Shown here piece by piece: positions 1 to 9,152 of a stretch of 64,000 nt of DNA. The translations under genes and the position numbers were made by a program. The stretch's first letter is position 1. Each line of letters begins with the position of its first letter. The notes beneath the pieces were generated by a model that was not told the origin of the DNA, did no database searches, and worked only from the letters and a program-made list of their open reading frames with translations. The DNA comes from JACCZX01 sp963791315 (GTDB taxonomy: Bacteria; Pseudomonadota; Gammaproteobacteria; Burkholderiales; Burkholderiaceae_F), in assembly GCA_963791315.1 (NCBI GenBank), contig CAWBRQ010000003.1, forward strand, positions 1 through 64,000. The letters are read 5' to 3'.

Positions 1-188
1 AGCGGCTGGAGGATTTTCAGAAGCGTCACGCCAAACAAGCGCCGAAAATGCTGCAACGGCTTCAGCGCGCGGTGATCGATAACAACAACGTGTTCGAGGT
101 GTTGATGGATGCGGTACGCGTCTGCTCGCTTGGGCAGATCACGAATGCGTTGTTTGAGGTGGGCGGGCAGTATCGAAGGAATATGTAG
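1..188 (+). CDS. icmF: C-terminal end of IcmF-like fused isobutyryl-CoA/methylmalonyl-CoA mutase (5' truncated)
   Basis: The frame is open from the window edge to a TAG at 186-188 and gives about 61 residues. It contains DAVRVCSLGQIT and ends NALFEVGGQYRRNM, which I recognise as the C-terminus of the large IcmF-type acyl-CoA mutases. In these, a B12 domain, a G-protein chaperone domain and the mutase domain are fused, and they rearrange the carbon skeleton of isobutyryl-CoA or a related acyl-CoA in the cytoplasm. Only the tail of the mutase domain is present, so neither cofactor domain can be checked. A separate methylmalonyl-CoA mutase large subunit is the main alternative. The cyclase gene starts 66 bases downstream on the same strand. 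Confidence 0.72.
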   Translation, partial: RLEDFQKRHAKQAPKMLQRLQRAVIDNNNVFEVLMDAVRVCSLGQITNALFEVGGQYRRNM

Positions 189-254
189 GTCCGCTTCTGA
201 GGTCGCCTGAACGCTAGACGGAGAAGTCCACCGATCCAAGGCCGATGCAGACGC

Positions 255-3200
255 ATGTATCAGACTACGGAGCAGATCGAATCGGTGATCGCCGCCCTGG
301 AGGCTCAGCGTACGATTCTTGGTGATGCCGTTGTTGCCACGGCGGTGGCGCCGCTTCAGCAAGAGCTTGCAGCTCGGCGGCAGCGTGAGAGCGGGACGCA
401 ACAGCTCAAGACCGTGACCGTGCTGTTCATGGACGTCGTTGGGTCAACGCAGCTCAGCGAACTGCTCGATCCGGAAGACGTTCACGCCGTAATGGACAGC
501 GCGCTGGAGAGGCTAACCTCGATCATTCACGCGCAGCGCGGGCGCGTCCTTCAATACGCCGGCGACAGCCTCCTCGCGGCGTTCGGCGCCGACCAGGCGC
601 TGGAGGATGACGCCGCGCGGGCGGTCCGCTCGGGTCTGGCCATCCTTGCCGAGGCCGCGCCGCTCGCGGCTGAGTACCGCCAACGGTACGCACTCGAAGG
701 CTTTAATCTGCGCGTCGGCATCCACACCGGCCCGGTCCTGCTCGGCGGCGGCATCAACGCGGAGGGGAGCATTCGCGGCATCACGGTCAACATCGCTGCG
801 CGCATGGAACAGACGGCCCCGGCCGGCGCTCTTCGGATCAGCCACGAAACCTATCGGCACGTGCGCGGCATCTTCGATGTCGAGGCGCAGGCGCCGATCG
901 CGATCAAGGGAATCACCGTCCCGGTGCGCAGCTATCTTGTGATGCGCGCCAAGCCACGCGCCTTTCGCATCGCCAACCGCGGCCTGGAAGGGATCGAGAC
1001 GCAAATGGTCGGGCGCGAGGCCCACCTCGCGCTCATTTCCGAGGCGTTCCTGGCCGCGTGCGGGGACAACAGCCTGCGCCAAGTGACGATTGTCGGCGAG
1101 CCCGGCATCGGCAAGAGCCGCCTCGGCCTCGAATTCACGCATTGGCTCGAGTTGCTGCGCGAGCCGGTGCGCTTCTTCCAGGGCCGCCCCCAGCCGTACG
1201 GCAACAACATCCCGTACGGACTGCTCCGCGACCTACTCGTCTGGCGTTTCGAGATCCTTGAGAGCGACGCGCAGTCGGTCGCTCAGGCTAAGCTCGCCGC
1301 CGGCCTCGGCACAGTGCTCGGCAATCACGCCGCCGAATACACGGCGCTGATCGGCGAGCTGATCGGCTTCGAGTACCACGACGACCCGCACATCGCGGCG
1401 ATCGCCGGTGAGGCCAAGCAGATCCGCGACCGCGCCTTCCACGCCCTCGCGTCGTACTTTCGCGCTCTGCAGCGCGACAGCAGCATGCCGGTCGTGCTGC
1501 TCCTCGACGATCTGCACTGGGCTGACGAGGGTTCGCTCGACTTCGTCAACCACCTCGCTCAATCGTGCGCCGACCTGCCACTATTCATCCTCTGCCTGAC
1601 GCGCTCAACCCTTTTCGAGCGCTGTCCGCTCTGGGTCAGCGGCCGCAACGAGCACCTGCGCGTCGACCTCGCGCCGCTTTCCAAGAGCGGCACGCGTGAG
1701 CTGATCGAAGCGCTCCTCAGCCGGCTCGAGACGGTGCCTGCGGCGCTGTGCGACCTGCTCGAGAGCAGCGCCGAAGGCAACCCGTACTTCATCGAGGAGC
1801 TCATCGGCATGCTCATCGACGACGGCGTCATCGTCACCGCCAGCGAGCCGTGGCGCGTCTCGGCCGCCAAGCTGCTCGACGTTCGCGTGCCGTCGACGCT
1901 CGCCGGCGTGATCCAGGCGCGCATCGACGGCCTACCCCCGGCCGAGAAGACCGCGCTGAAGCAGGCGAGCGTGATTGGCTACGTCTTCTGGGACGAAGCA
2001 CTGGAGCGCATCGCGCCCGCCGCGACGCCTGCCCTCGATGGCCTGACGCGGCGCGAGCTCGCCTATGGTCGAGAGACGAGCGCCTTCGAGGGAACGCGCG
2101 AGTTCGTCTTCAAGCACCACGTGCTGCACCAGGTCGCCTACCAGGGCGTGCTGAAGCGTGCGCGCAAGGAACACCATCGAGTGACGGCCGATTGGCTGGT
2201 CGTTCGCAGCGGTGATCGCGCGAGCGAGTATTTCGGCCTGATCGCGGAGCACTACGAGCGCGCTGGCGACATCGTCAACGCGGTCGATTACCTGCGCCGC
2301 GCCGGCGAGGATGCGGCGCGGAGTTACGCCAATGCCGCCGCGCTCGAATACATTGGCCGCGCCCTCGCGTTCGTTCCCGCCGACGACCGAACCACTCGCT
2401 TCTCGCTTCTCGAGACTAGGAGCGGCATCTACACGCGCACGGGCCGCCGCAGCGAACAAGCTGACGATGTGGCCCTGCTCGAGCAGGTCGCTGAGGCGCT
2501 CGACCACGATGCCTGTCGCGCTCGCGCGGCCGGTTTGCGCGCCTCGCTTGCACTCGTCTTGGGCGATTATCCGGCCGCGGTTGTGGCGGCGGCGCGCGCC
2601 GTCGCTTGCGCCGAGCGCGCGGGGCACCCTGCTGCGGCGCTTTTGGCGCGGATCAATGGGGCGCGCGCGCTGCAGTTCCAGGGCGACTACGCCGCCGCGC
2701 AGGCGCACGTTGAGCAAGCGCTCGTCTTGGCGCGGGAAGCTGGCAACCGCAGCGTCGAGGCGACGACGCTCGGGCAGCACGGCATTCTCGCGACACAGCG
2801 TGGCCGGTACGGCATCGCACGCCACTACTACCGCAAAGCGCTTGCCGTCGCTCGCGCGATCGGCCACCGTTCCCTCGAGAGCGGCATGATCAACAACCTC
2901 GGCGAGACCGAGCAGCAGCTCGGCAATTACGACGCCGCGCTCGAGCTGTTCGAAGCCGGCCGGCGCCTGTCCGCCGAGATCGACCAGCGCTACGCCGATT
3001 CGTACCTCCTCGCCAACATGTCGATCAGCGCGTTTCGACGCGGTGACGCGGCCGCGTCTATCGGGTGGTCGACGCAAGCGATGCAGCTCGCCGAGGAGCT
3101 GAAGGACCGCGATCTTCAAGCGGTCTTGCACAGCGTGCGCGCTCATGCCCACGTGGCCCTCCGCGAACTGGACGAGGCGGCAGCCTGTTACCAGGCCTCG

Positions 3201-3581
3201 CTCGCGCTGTTTCGCGAGATTGGCCGCACGACCATGCCGCCGGAGCCGATTGCCGGCCTCGCCCGGATCGCCCTCGCGCGCGGCGACATCGAAGGAGCGA
3301 TGACGGCCATCGGCGAGGTTATCGCGCACGTCGACGGCGGGGGCTCGATCGACGGCACCGAGGACCCTCTGTGGATCTATCTCACCTGCCACGACGTACT
3401 CGCCGCAGCGGGCTCGCCGCGCGCCTGGGAATTCTTGACTACTGCCCACGGGCTCCTGAGGGAACGCGCTGCGCTGCTCGGCGACGAGGAGCGGGCAACG
3501 TTTCTCGCCAACGTACCCACCAATCGCGCCATCGTCGCCGCTTGGGCGGCGGCCCGCGCGGCGTCAGGGGGCGTGGACTAG
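255..3581 (+). CDS. Class III adenylate/guanylate cyclase domain with AAA-type ATPase and TPR repeats
   Basis: This is a 1108-residue cytoplasmic signalling protein. Residues about 50-225 form a class III nucleotide cyclase domain, with the two metal-binding aspartates at D60 (LFMDVVGS) and D104 (YAGDSLLAAF). An ATPase of the STAND/AAA type follows, with Walker A GEPGIGKS at 281-288 and Walker B VVLLLDDLHWAD from 413. From about residue 690 to the end it is alanine-rich helical sequence typical of TPR repeats (for example GNYDAALELFEAGRR). The three-part layout is common in soil proteobacteria and actinobacteria; the usual role is signal-regulated cAMP synthesis, but no ligand is known here. 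No zinc ribbon or DNA-binding domain is visible. It could form a unit with the mutase gene upstream, though nothing proves this. Confidence 0.85.
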   Translation: MYQTTEQIESVIAALEAQRTILGDAVVATAVAPLQQELAARRQRESGTQQLKTVTVLFMDVVGSTQLSELLDPEDVHAVMDSALERLTSIIHAQRGRVLQYAGDSLLAAFGADQALEDDAARAVRSGLAILAEAAPLAAEYRQRYALEGFNLRVGIHTGPVLLGGGINAEGSIRGITVNIAARMEQTAPAGALRISHETYRHVRGIFDVEAQAPIAIKGITVPVRSYLVMRAKPRAFRIANRGLEGIETQMVGREAHLALISEAFLAACGDNSLRQVTIVGEPGIGKSRLGLEFTHWLELLREPVRFFQGRPQPYGNNIPYGLLRDLLVWRFEILESDAQSVAQAKLAAGLGTVLGNHAAEYTALIGELIGFEYHDDPHIAAIAGEAKQIRDRAFHALASYFRALQRDSSMPVVLLLDDLHWADEGSLDFVNHLAQSCADLPLFILCLTRSTLFERCPLWVSGRNEHLRVDLAPLSKSGTRELIEALLSRLETVPAALCDLLESSAEGNPYFIEELIGMLIDDGVIVTASEPWRVSAAKLLDVRVPSTLAGVIQARIDGLPPAEKTALKQASVIGYVFWDEALERIAPAATPALDGLTRRELAYGRETSAFEGTREFVFKHHVLHQVAYQGVLKRARKEHHRVTADWLVVRSGDRASEYFGLIAEHYERAGDIVNAVDYLRRAGEDAARSYANAAALEYIGRALAFVPADDRTTRFSLLETRSGIYTRTGRRSEQADDVALLEQVAEALDHDACRARAAGLRASLALVLGDYPAAVVAAARAVACAERAGHPAAALLARINGARALQFQGDYAAAQAHVEQALVLAREAGNRSVEATTLGQHGILATQRGRYGIARHYYRKALAVARAIGHRSLESGMINNLGETEQQLGNYDAALELFEAGRRLSAEIDQRYADSYLLANMSISAFRRGDAAASIGWSTQAMQLAEELKDRDLQAVLHSVRAHAHVALRELDEAAACYQASLALFREIGRTTMPPEPIAGLARIALARGDIEGAMTAIGEVIAHVDGGGSIDGTEDPLWIYLTCHDVLAAAGSPRAWEFLTTAHGLLRERAALLGDEERATFLANVPTNRAIVAAWAAARAASGGVD

Positions 3582-3641
3582 AAACCCCGTCCCACACAGC
3601 GCGAACTTAAAACCCTGACCGAGCGGAGCGCTGGTGTGAGA

Positions 3642-3691
3642 ATGTCCGCTTTGCGACGGGCGAATGTCCGCAATGGGTCGAAAGCGGACAT
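3642..3691. repeat. Inverted repeat with ATGTCCGCTTT / AAAGCGGACAT arms, likely a dispersed repeat element
   Basis: The arm ATGTCCGCTTT at 3642-3652 is matched exactly in inverse by AAAGCGGACAT at 3681-3691, with a further GCGAC/GTCG match just inside and a third AATGTCCG copy at 3663-3670. On the minus strand it reads into the phrase MSAFDPLRTF, which resembles small spurious proteins often predicted from short dispersed repeats in soil proteobacteria. It lies in the largest gene-free stretch (3582-3871), directly before the break point of the truncated MFS copy. Apart from this repeat I see nothing in that stretch. Confidence 0.55.
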
Positions 3692-3871
3692 AGCACGGCA
3701 CTTCCATTCCTGATATCGGCGATGTAACTCTTCTATCAAGTTTGCAATGATGACGTTGCCGACACCTGCACGAATGCGCAGGTGCCCATTGCTACTATCC
3801 GCGCGCCGCTTAACGGTACGTAGCGCACTCCCCACCACCGCACGGCACGCCGTCTTCACCGGCACCTCACA

Positions 3872-4192
3872 TCGCTGCTGCTACCGCACGCAAACCTGTT
3901 TTGGACCACGACGCTCACGGTCGTGATCGGATTGCTGTTGTCATCCGCCTTTTCGGCGATCCTGATGTATGCGCAGGAGCTCATCCCCGGCAAGGTGGGA
4001 ATGGTCTCGGGTTTGTTTTTCGGATTTGCATTCGGTATGGGCAGCCTGGGCGCCGCACTTCTGGGCGTGCTCGCGGATCGAACCAGCATTGAACACGTTC
4101 ACCAGGCGATTGCGTATCTACCGCTGCTGGGCGTCGTGGCCGCGTTTCTTCCCAGGCATCAGAGGCCAGTCCTAGCGTCAAAAAGTGCTTGA
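3872..4192 (+). pseudogene. Truncated duplicate of the C-terminus of the MFS (Fsr-like) transporter
   Basis: From about 3875 this frame reads LLLPHANLFWTTTLTVVIG and continues to a stop at 4192. It matches the last roughly 95 residues of the full transporter at 5820-7025 at about 90% of bases, in the same orientation. Nothing upstream codes for the other ten or so membrane helices, so the copy cannot be a working transporter. The shared sequence includes AQELIPGKVGMVSG and YLPLLGVVAAFLP, while the last residues differ. The most likely origin is duplication or recombination of the locus, with loss of the 5' part. An internal ATG at 3923 could give an 89-residue peptide but I do not think it is a real gene. 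Confidence 0.8.
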
Positions 4193-4204
4193 ACCGCGGC
4201 GAAG

Positions 4205-5722
4205 CTATTTCGCAACGGCGGCCCGGGCGGGAGATATCTGTTCGCCGCGATGCAGGACCGACGACGGTACGCGCCCGAAGCGACGCCGATAGTCGCGAGA
4301 AAAATTCGCAGCGCTCGAGTATCCACTGGCTTCGGCAACTTGCGCGACCGATTTACGCGCCTCCCGCAAGAGTTGATCAGCGCGTTGCATGCGACGCTCG
4401 CGAATGAACTCGCTCGCTGGCAATCCCTTATGCACTTGAAACAGATTTTGCAGTGTCCGCGTGCTCACGTGGGCATGTAGAGCCACTTCCGATATCGCGA
4501 GCCGCTGGCGTAAATTGTTCTCGATGTAATCGACTGCCCGACGCAGCGCGGCCGGCTCCACCTTACCCAGCATCAGTTCCTTGGCGGCCGCCAACTCGAA
4601 CTGGCTGCCGTAACGTCGCTTGTTAGCGGCATCGTCGATCCATTCTTCCGCCATGCGCGTTTTGCGTACTTGCAAATCAGCAAACCTGCGCATTTCCTCA
4701 GTTGCTGCGTCGGCTTCGCCGAGCGCCTGAAACGCATAAGACAACTCGTACGCGATGATCCGTTGCGTTAGCGCGGGCTCGGCCGCCGGCAGTGGGCGGG
4801 CGCGCAATAAGAAGTCGCGCGCCATTTCAAAACGGCCGGCAATCCGCGCGGCCATTCCCGCCGTCACCAATGCCGCCACTTGCTGACGCGGAAATTCGGA
4901 AGCAAGCGCGAGCGATTCGTCAAAAATAGGAGCTGCCTTGTCCCACCCGTCCGCCAGCGATACCACGACTCCTTTCTGCGCAAGAGCCCACGCGCGCTCC
5001 GGAAGGGGGACCTCGTCAAGATGCGAATTGCAGAGCGCCAGATACTGCTTGGCGCGCGTCAAATAGGCCGACGTGGACTCTAGAGTCGGGCGATCGGCGC
5101 CTACTGTGCTGACGTTCGGAATATTTTTGGTCCAGCACGCGTAGTCATGCAGCATCGCGGCGCAGCGCGAGGCGCACGCGACGATCGCCTGCGGATCACG
5201 TGAGCGCTCCGCTTCCGGCCACGCGTACTGCTCGAGCACGTGACGGGCAGTGGGCAGATCGAACAGAGAGTGAAAACAGATCGCGATCGTTCCGTACAAA
5301 TGCATACGATCTGTCGCCGATATGTCCGGATAGCCAAGCGCTTTCAGCGCTGCTGACAGCGCCAGGCTCACTTTGTCGAGCGAGATGAACAACACCGCGC
5401 GTAGCTTGTACGCAGTGCCAAGCCGCCTGTGTTGGCCACTCTGCTCGAAGGCAGCCAGCGCGGCTTCGAGGTAGCGTTCGGCCGTCACCAGGTCACCGGT
5501 GCTCCAGTAGGCCTGGGCGGCCGCCAACGCGGCCTCGCCACAGCGAGCGATATCGTTGCTGGTGCGAGCTGCTTCCATCTCAACGAGTGCGAGCGCGACT
5601 GCGTCCGCAGGATGCTGGCCCGCAAGCTCACGCACGCGCACGAGCGCGTCGTCGCTCGGGTCGTTGGTCGAGTGCCCGGCGCTGGACGGGCTGGTGTTAC
5701 GGACTCGCTTCGCCACGAACAA
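4205..5722 (-). CDS. AraC-family transcriptional regulator with N-terminal TPR-like region
   Basis: This 505-residue protein ends in a canonical AraC/XylS double helix-turn-helix. Key parts are LAISEVALHAHVSTRTLQNLF for the first helix pair and SVAQVAEASGYSSAANFSRDYRRRFGRVPS for the second. The roughly 380-residue N-terminal part is alanine-rich and helical (GDLVTAERYLEAALAAFEQSG) and looks like TPR repeats rather than a cupin sensor. It is divergent from the Fsr-like transporter with a 97-base gap, so it probably controls that gene and perhaps itself. It is convergent with the truncated transporter copy. The inducer is unknown. Confidence 0.85.
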   Translation of the reverse strand: MFVAKRVRNTSPSSAGHSTNDPSDDALVRVRELAGQHPADAVALALVEMEAARTSNDIARCGEAALAAAQAYWSTGDLVTAERYLEAALAAFEQSGQHRRLGTAYKLRAVLFISLDKVSLALSAALKALGYPDISATDRMHLYGTIAICFHSLFDLPTARHVLEQYAWPEAERSRDPQAIVACASRCAAMLHDYACWTKNIPNVSTVGADRPTLESTSAYLTRAKQYLALCNSHLDEVPLPERAWALAQKGVVVSLADGWDKAAPIFDESLALASEFPRQQVAALVTAGMAARIAGRFEMARDFLLRARPLPAAEPALTQRIIAYELSYAFQALGEADAATEEMRRFADLQVRKTRMAEEWIDDAANKRRYGSQFELAAAKELMLGKVEPAALRRAVDYIENNLRQRLAISEVALHAHVSTRTLQNLFQVHKGLPASEFIRERRMQRADQLLREARKSVAQVAEASGYSSAANFSRDYRRRFGRVPSSVLHRGEQISPARAAVAK

Positions 5723-5819
5723 TTTATCGGTTAGGCAGAGATTTGTAGATTACGTGAAAGGCGTGTGTTTGGTCTGCGCCCGAGATCCAGCATATGGACG
5801 ATGCGAGAATCACATCGCC

Positions 5820-7025
5820 ATGTCCATTTCCGCCACCGCCGCGACCACGTCTATTGCCCAGCCCAAAGCGGCCTACAGAGTGTTGGGCGCGTTAAGCGCC
5901 TCACACATGGTCAACGACATGATGCAGTCGCTGATCCTGGCGATGTATCCGATCTTGAAAGGGGATTTCCATCTGAGCTTCGGACAGATCGGGCTCATCA
6001 CTCTCACTTTTCAGTTAACCGCGTCGCTTCTGCAGCCGCTGATCGGCCTTTACACCGATCGCCGTCCTCAGCCTTATTCGCTGCCGTTCGGAATGACGTC
6101 TACGTTATGCGGGCTGATCCTGCTGGCGTACGCATCCACCTACGGAATGGTGCTGCTCGCTGCAGCGATGGTCGGTCTGGGCTCGGCGGTCTTCCATCCC
6201 GAGTCATCGCGCATTGCTCGTCTTGCGTCGGGCGGACAACACGGACTCGCGCAGTCGGTGTTTCAGGTCGGCGGCAATACAGGTAGTGCCATTGGCCCGT
6301 TACTTGCCGCCGCGGTGATCGTGCCATTCGGGCAGAGTAGCGTGGCTTGGTTCGGACTGGTGGCGTTGATCGCCATCGTCATGCTGCTGCAGGTGAGTCG
6401 CTGGTACAGCGTGCACCATGTTGCCGTCGCAGCTGGCCGTAAGCGAATCGAAGCGGTGCCACTGTATCCGCGCAAGGCCGTGCTGCTTGCCATTGGCGTC
6501 TTACTCGTGCTGATCTTCTCGAAGTACTTCTACGTCGCCGGGCTCGGCAGCTTCTACACGTTTTACTTGATAGAGAAATTTGGATTGTCGGTGCAGAGCG
6601 CACAGGTGCATCTGTTCGTCTTCCTGTTCGCATCGGCCATCGGCACGCTGGTCGGCGGTCCGATGGGCGACCGCATTGGACGCAAGCCCGTCATCTGGGT
6701 TTCGATTCTCGGAGTTGCGCCCTTTGCGCTGCTGCTCCCACACGTAGATCTTTTTTGGACGACGACGCTCACGATCGTGATCGGGCTGCTCTTGTCATCC
6801 GCGTTTTCAGCGATCTTGGTCTATGCGCAGGAGCTCATTCCCGGCAAGGTGGGAATGGTCTCGGGCCTGTTTTTCGGATTTGCATTCGGCATGGGTGGCT
6901 TGGGCGCCGCACTGCTGGGCTTGCTCGCGGATCGAACCAGCATTGAATATGTTTACCACGCGATTGCGTATCTGCCGCTGCTGGGCGTCGTGGCCGCGTT
7001 TCTGCCCAAGAGTCGGCGTCACTAG
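5820..7025 (+). CDS. fsr: MFS transporter, fosmidomycin resistance (Fsr) type
   Basis: This is a 401-residue, twelve-helix major facilitator protein of the inner membrane. Recognisable family features are ALSASHMVNDMMQSLILAMYPILK at the start, the helix 2-3 loop GLYTDRRPQPYS, FHPESSRIARLASGG in the centre and GPMGDRIGRKPVIW after helix 8. Members related to E. coli Fsr export fosmidomycin and other small compounds by proton antiport; the substrate here is not known. I chose the ATG at 5820 because it begins the conserved region; an open frame extends further upstream but overlaps the divergent AraC gene. The last 95 codons are duplicated at 3872-4192. Confidence 0.85.
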   Translation: MSISATAATTSIAQPKAAYRVLGALSASHMVNDMMQSLILAMYPILKGDFHLSFGQIGLITLTFQLTASLLQPLIGLYTDRRPQPYSLPFGMTSTLCGLILLAYASTYGMVLLAAAMVGLGSAVFHPESSRIARLASGGQHGLAQSVFQVGGNTGSAIGPLLAAAVIVPFGQSSVAWFGLVALIAIVMLLQVSRWYSVHHVAVAAGRKRIEAVPLYPRKAVLLAIGVLLVLIFSKYFYVAGLGSFYTFYLIEKFGLSVQSAQVHLFVFLFASAIGTLVGGPMGDRIGRKPVIWVSILGVAPFALLLPHVDLFWTTTLTIVIGLLLSSAFSAILVYAQELIPGKVGMVSGLFFGFAFGMGGLGAALLGLLADRTSIEYVYHAIAYLPLLGVVAAFLPKSRRH

Positions 7026-7171
7026 AACCGGCGTTCCTCCCACGGATATGCTGGAGCCGCGGTCAGTATCCGCGAGTGGGATCGCGCTCGGCTCCGCAAG
7101 TACGGGTTCAAACTTTGCATCTTTGCCTCTCCTCACAGTCCAGCAAATAGCTGCAATCGACGCGGACGGCG

Positions 7172-8095
7172 TCAAAGTTGCGCCAGGATGCGTTTGGTGA
7201 AGGACAGGATTGTTGGATCGGTCGAGGCGGGGATCTGAACGCTCAGCGCGACAATCGTGTCTCCCTTGTGCGTCCATATCGTGAGGCTGTTGCCGATGCG
7301 CACCGAGAATGCGGAGGGGCCGAGCTCCGGCTCGGCCTTGACGACGGTGCGAGCGGCACGCATGGCGCCGTCTTTTTCCTCTTTCTCACGTTGCTTGTCG
7401 AGCGCCGCGCGCTGCGTCGCGGGAATGAGTTGCAACCCGACGATGCCCATCGGTTGCGCCATGTAGCACTGCGTCGCGGGGTCCTTGATGCGAGCCGGAT
7501 CAACTTGCGCGTCGCGACCGATCAGTTCCATCACGCCGGCCGCGCGCAGGATGTTGCACGCCGACGTCTTGGCCGCTCGCACGCTTGGCGATCCGGTTGT
7601 CACGAGCGTGACGACGGCAAGCTTGCGCTGCGGTTCGAATCCGCTCGGTCGCCCCTCTTTGCCATCAAAAAATGCGATGCGCAGCCGATCACCGTCATGC
7701 GCGTAGATCATCCAATTGCCGCGGTCGGGCGACGGCGCGATCGGCGTCGCAAAAAATGCCCGCGGCTGCGAGCCGGCTTCAAAGCGCAGCGCAAACCGCC
7801 CCTTTTCGCCGTTCGCCTGCTCAACCGAAAGCTCGCTTCCGTTGAACGACCACTTGCCTCCGACGATCTTCTCATCTGGGCGCGGCGCGCCCTCGAAGGT
7901 GAGGCTCGCGGCGTGCCACGTCCCTTGCAGCTCGCGCATGGGATCCGCGCTTTCGCGCGACACCGCGCTACCCGGTGGCGGCTTGTCGGAGTACGTTACG
8001 CGCCCGGACGGGTCCGTCTGCTTGTACACCTGGGCCGCAGCCAATGGGCATGCCAGAACGAGCAAGGCGCATAGACCGGCAAATGGCGGATGCAT
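7172..8095 (-). CDS. Exported DUF4124-containing protein with a TIGR03067-like domain
   Basis: The 307-residue product starts with a signal peptide (LCALLVLACPLAAA). It then has a short DUF4124 stretch (QVYKQTDPSGRVTYSDKPPP), a module common in betaproteobacterial envelope proteins. Residues about 55-165 (LQGTWHAASLTFEGAP, GGKWSFNGSELSV) resemble the TIGR03067 family, a lipocalin-like domain of unknown role. The C-terminal third is not recognisable. The gene lies 4 bases downstream of the 8100-8570 gene on the same strand, so the two are probably cotranscribed. Periplasmic location is likely; function is unknown. Confidence 0.65.
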   Translation of the reverse strand: MHPPFAGLCALLVLACPLAAAQVYKQTDPSGRVTYSDKPPPGSAVSRESADPMRELQGTWHAASLTFEGAPRPDEKIVGGKWSFNGSELSVEQANGEKGRFALRFEAGSQPRAFFATPIAPSPDRGNWMIYAHDGDRLRIAFFDGKEGRPSGFEPQRKLAVVTLVTTGSPSVRAAKTSACNILRAAGVMELIGRDAQVDPARIKDPATQCYMAQPMGIVGLQLIPATQRAALDKQREKEEKDGAMRAARTVVKAEPELGPSAFSVRIGNSLTIWTHKGDTIVALSVQIPASTDPTILSFTKRILAQL

Positions 8096-8099
8096 GCGC

Positions 8100-8570
8100 T
8101 TACCGCTTGACCTGTCCGGGCGCGGGCACCGGCTCGTGGTGATAGCCGTGCGCCATGTAGTCGGCGCGCGAGCCGATGAAGAAGATTTCCGTCTGCGACG
8201 CCGCGCCGGCGAGCCGGCCGTTGAACTTGTTCCACACCATGCCGCTATCGTGCGCCTGCGAAAGCGGTGTCAGCTTGCCGTTGCTGCTGTAGAAGTATTG
8301 GTCGGGTGCTGACCCGAATTGCATATCGCTGGACGTGACGAGATGGCCGTTCGATGGAAGCTCGACGATGATCGCACCGTTGCGTATCGGCAGCGGTAGC
8401 GCCTGCTTGACGCCGAAGCCGGGCGCGTGCGATGCATTGACGCCGTAGTCGACGCGCACCCAGCCCACGTATCCATCTGGAATGATGTAATGAGTAGGGG
8501 TACGCGCGTCGGTGCCGGCAGCGACATAAGCCGGGACGAGCGCCAGCAGCATCGTCAGCAGCTTTCGCAC
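8100..8570 (-). CDS. Exported hypothetical protein, DUF6843-like
   Basis: This 156-residue protein has an N-terminal signal sequence (MRKLLTMLLALVPAYVAA). The mature part begins HYIIPDGYVGWVRVDYG, with ALPLPIRNGAIIVELP and a conserved-looking IFFIGSRADYMAHGYH near the end. The IPDGYVGWV phrase reminds me of the DUF6843 family, but I cannot confirm that without a profile search. It is the first gene of a two-gene minus-strand unit with the DUF4124/TIGR03067-like gene. A periplasmic protein of unknown role is the safest reading. Confidence 0.6.
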   Translation of the reverse strand: MRKLLTMLLALVPAYVAAGTDARTPTHYIIPDGYVGWVRVDYGVNASHAPGFGVKQALPLPIRNGAIIVELPSNGHLVTSSDMQFGSAPDQYFYSSNGKLTPLSQAHDSGMVWNKFNGRLAGAASQTEIFFIGSRADYMAHGYHHEPVPAPGQVKR

Positions 8571-8812
8571 AATGGTCTTTCATTCTCCGAAAACCGCTCA
8601 ATGCTAGCGGAACCGGATCGCGATGCCCGACACAACCGCGAAGCTGATCGCGACACACACGGTCAGTCTTGGCCCTAGCAAATCAAGACCATGCCCAACG
8701 ATAAGACAAAAGCGGATCCGATCATCGGCGTCAACATGTGTAAACCGCTGCCGATGGCTTCGATCACCTCGCTAGAACCGGCGTAGGCTCGGCGCTTAAC
8801 AAAGGAAGCAAC

Positions 8813-9055
8813 ATGAACGCATTAGTCGTCGACAAGGGTTGGCTCAGCGGTGCCGCTGGTGCATTTGTCCAAGTCAATTCCATCACCGGTCTGCGTGTCT
8901 GTGCGTGCCAGCCGCTGACCGCAGGCTTCAATGTGGACGCACTTGTCGAGGGTAACTGGGTCACCGTCGCGAACTTCCCCAAACAAGAGTCCGCGATGGA
9001 CCGCGTGGGCGGCGTGCTGGAAGAGCTGAAGAACCTCTATCGTTACGGCAAGTGA
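8813..9055 (+). CDS. Small conserved-looking hypothetical protein (80 aa)
   Basis: The 80-residue frame begins at an ATG preceded by AAAGGAAG at a good ribosome-binding distance, which supports it as a real gene despite its length. The product is soluble, with LRVCACQPLTAGFNVDALVEGNWVTVANF and a helical end VGGVLEELKNLYRYGK. There is no signal peptide or membrane segment. I do not recognise the family. It stands alone between a minus-strand pair and the broken osmoprotectant transporter gene. Confidence 0.55.
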   Translation: MNALVVDKGWLSGAAGAFVQVNSITGLRVCACQPLTAGFNVDALVEGNWVTVANFPKQESAMDRVGGVLEELKNLYRYGK

Positions 9056-9152
9056 TTCATCGCAGCGCATGGACGCAAGAGTTCGATTTTGCGACCGTGG
9101 ACTGAAAAGTTCTAGACGCGAATAAATCGCGTCGCCGACGTAAGACGGCGAA

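Noticed and set aside
1932..3449. 505-residue open frame on the minus strand
   Set aside because: It is the complement of the cyclase/ATPase/TPR gene, has no recognisable domain, and exists only because high-GC sequence has few stops.
3578..3865. 95-residue minus-strand frame containing MSAFDPLRTF
   Set aside because: It is a translation of the inverted repeat, not a protein gene.
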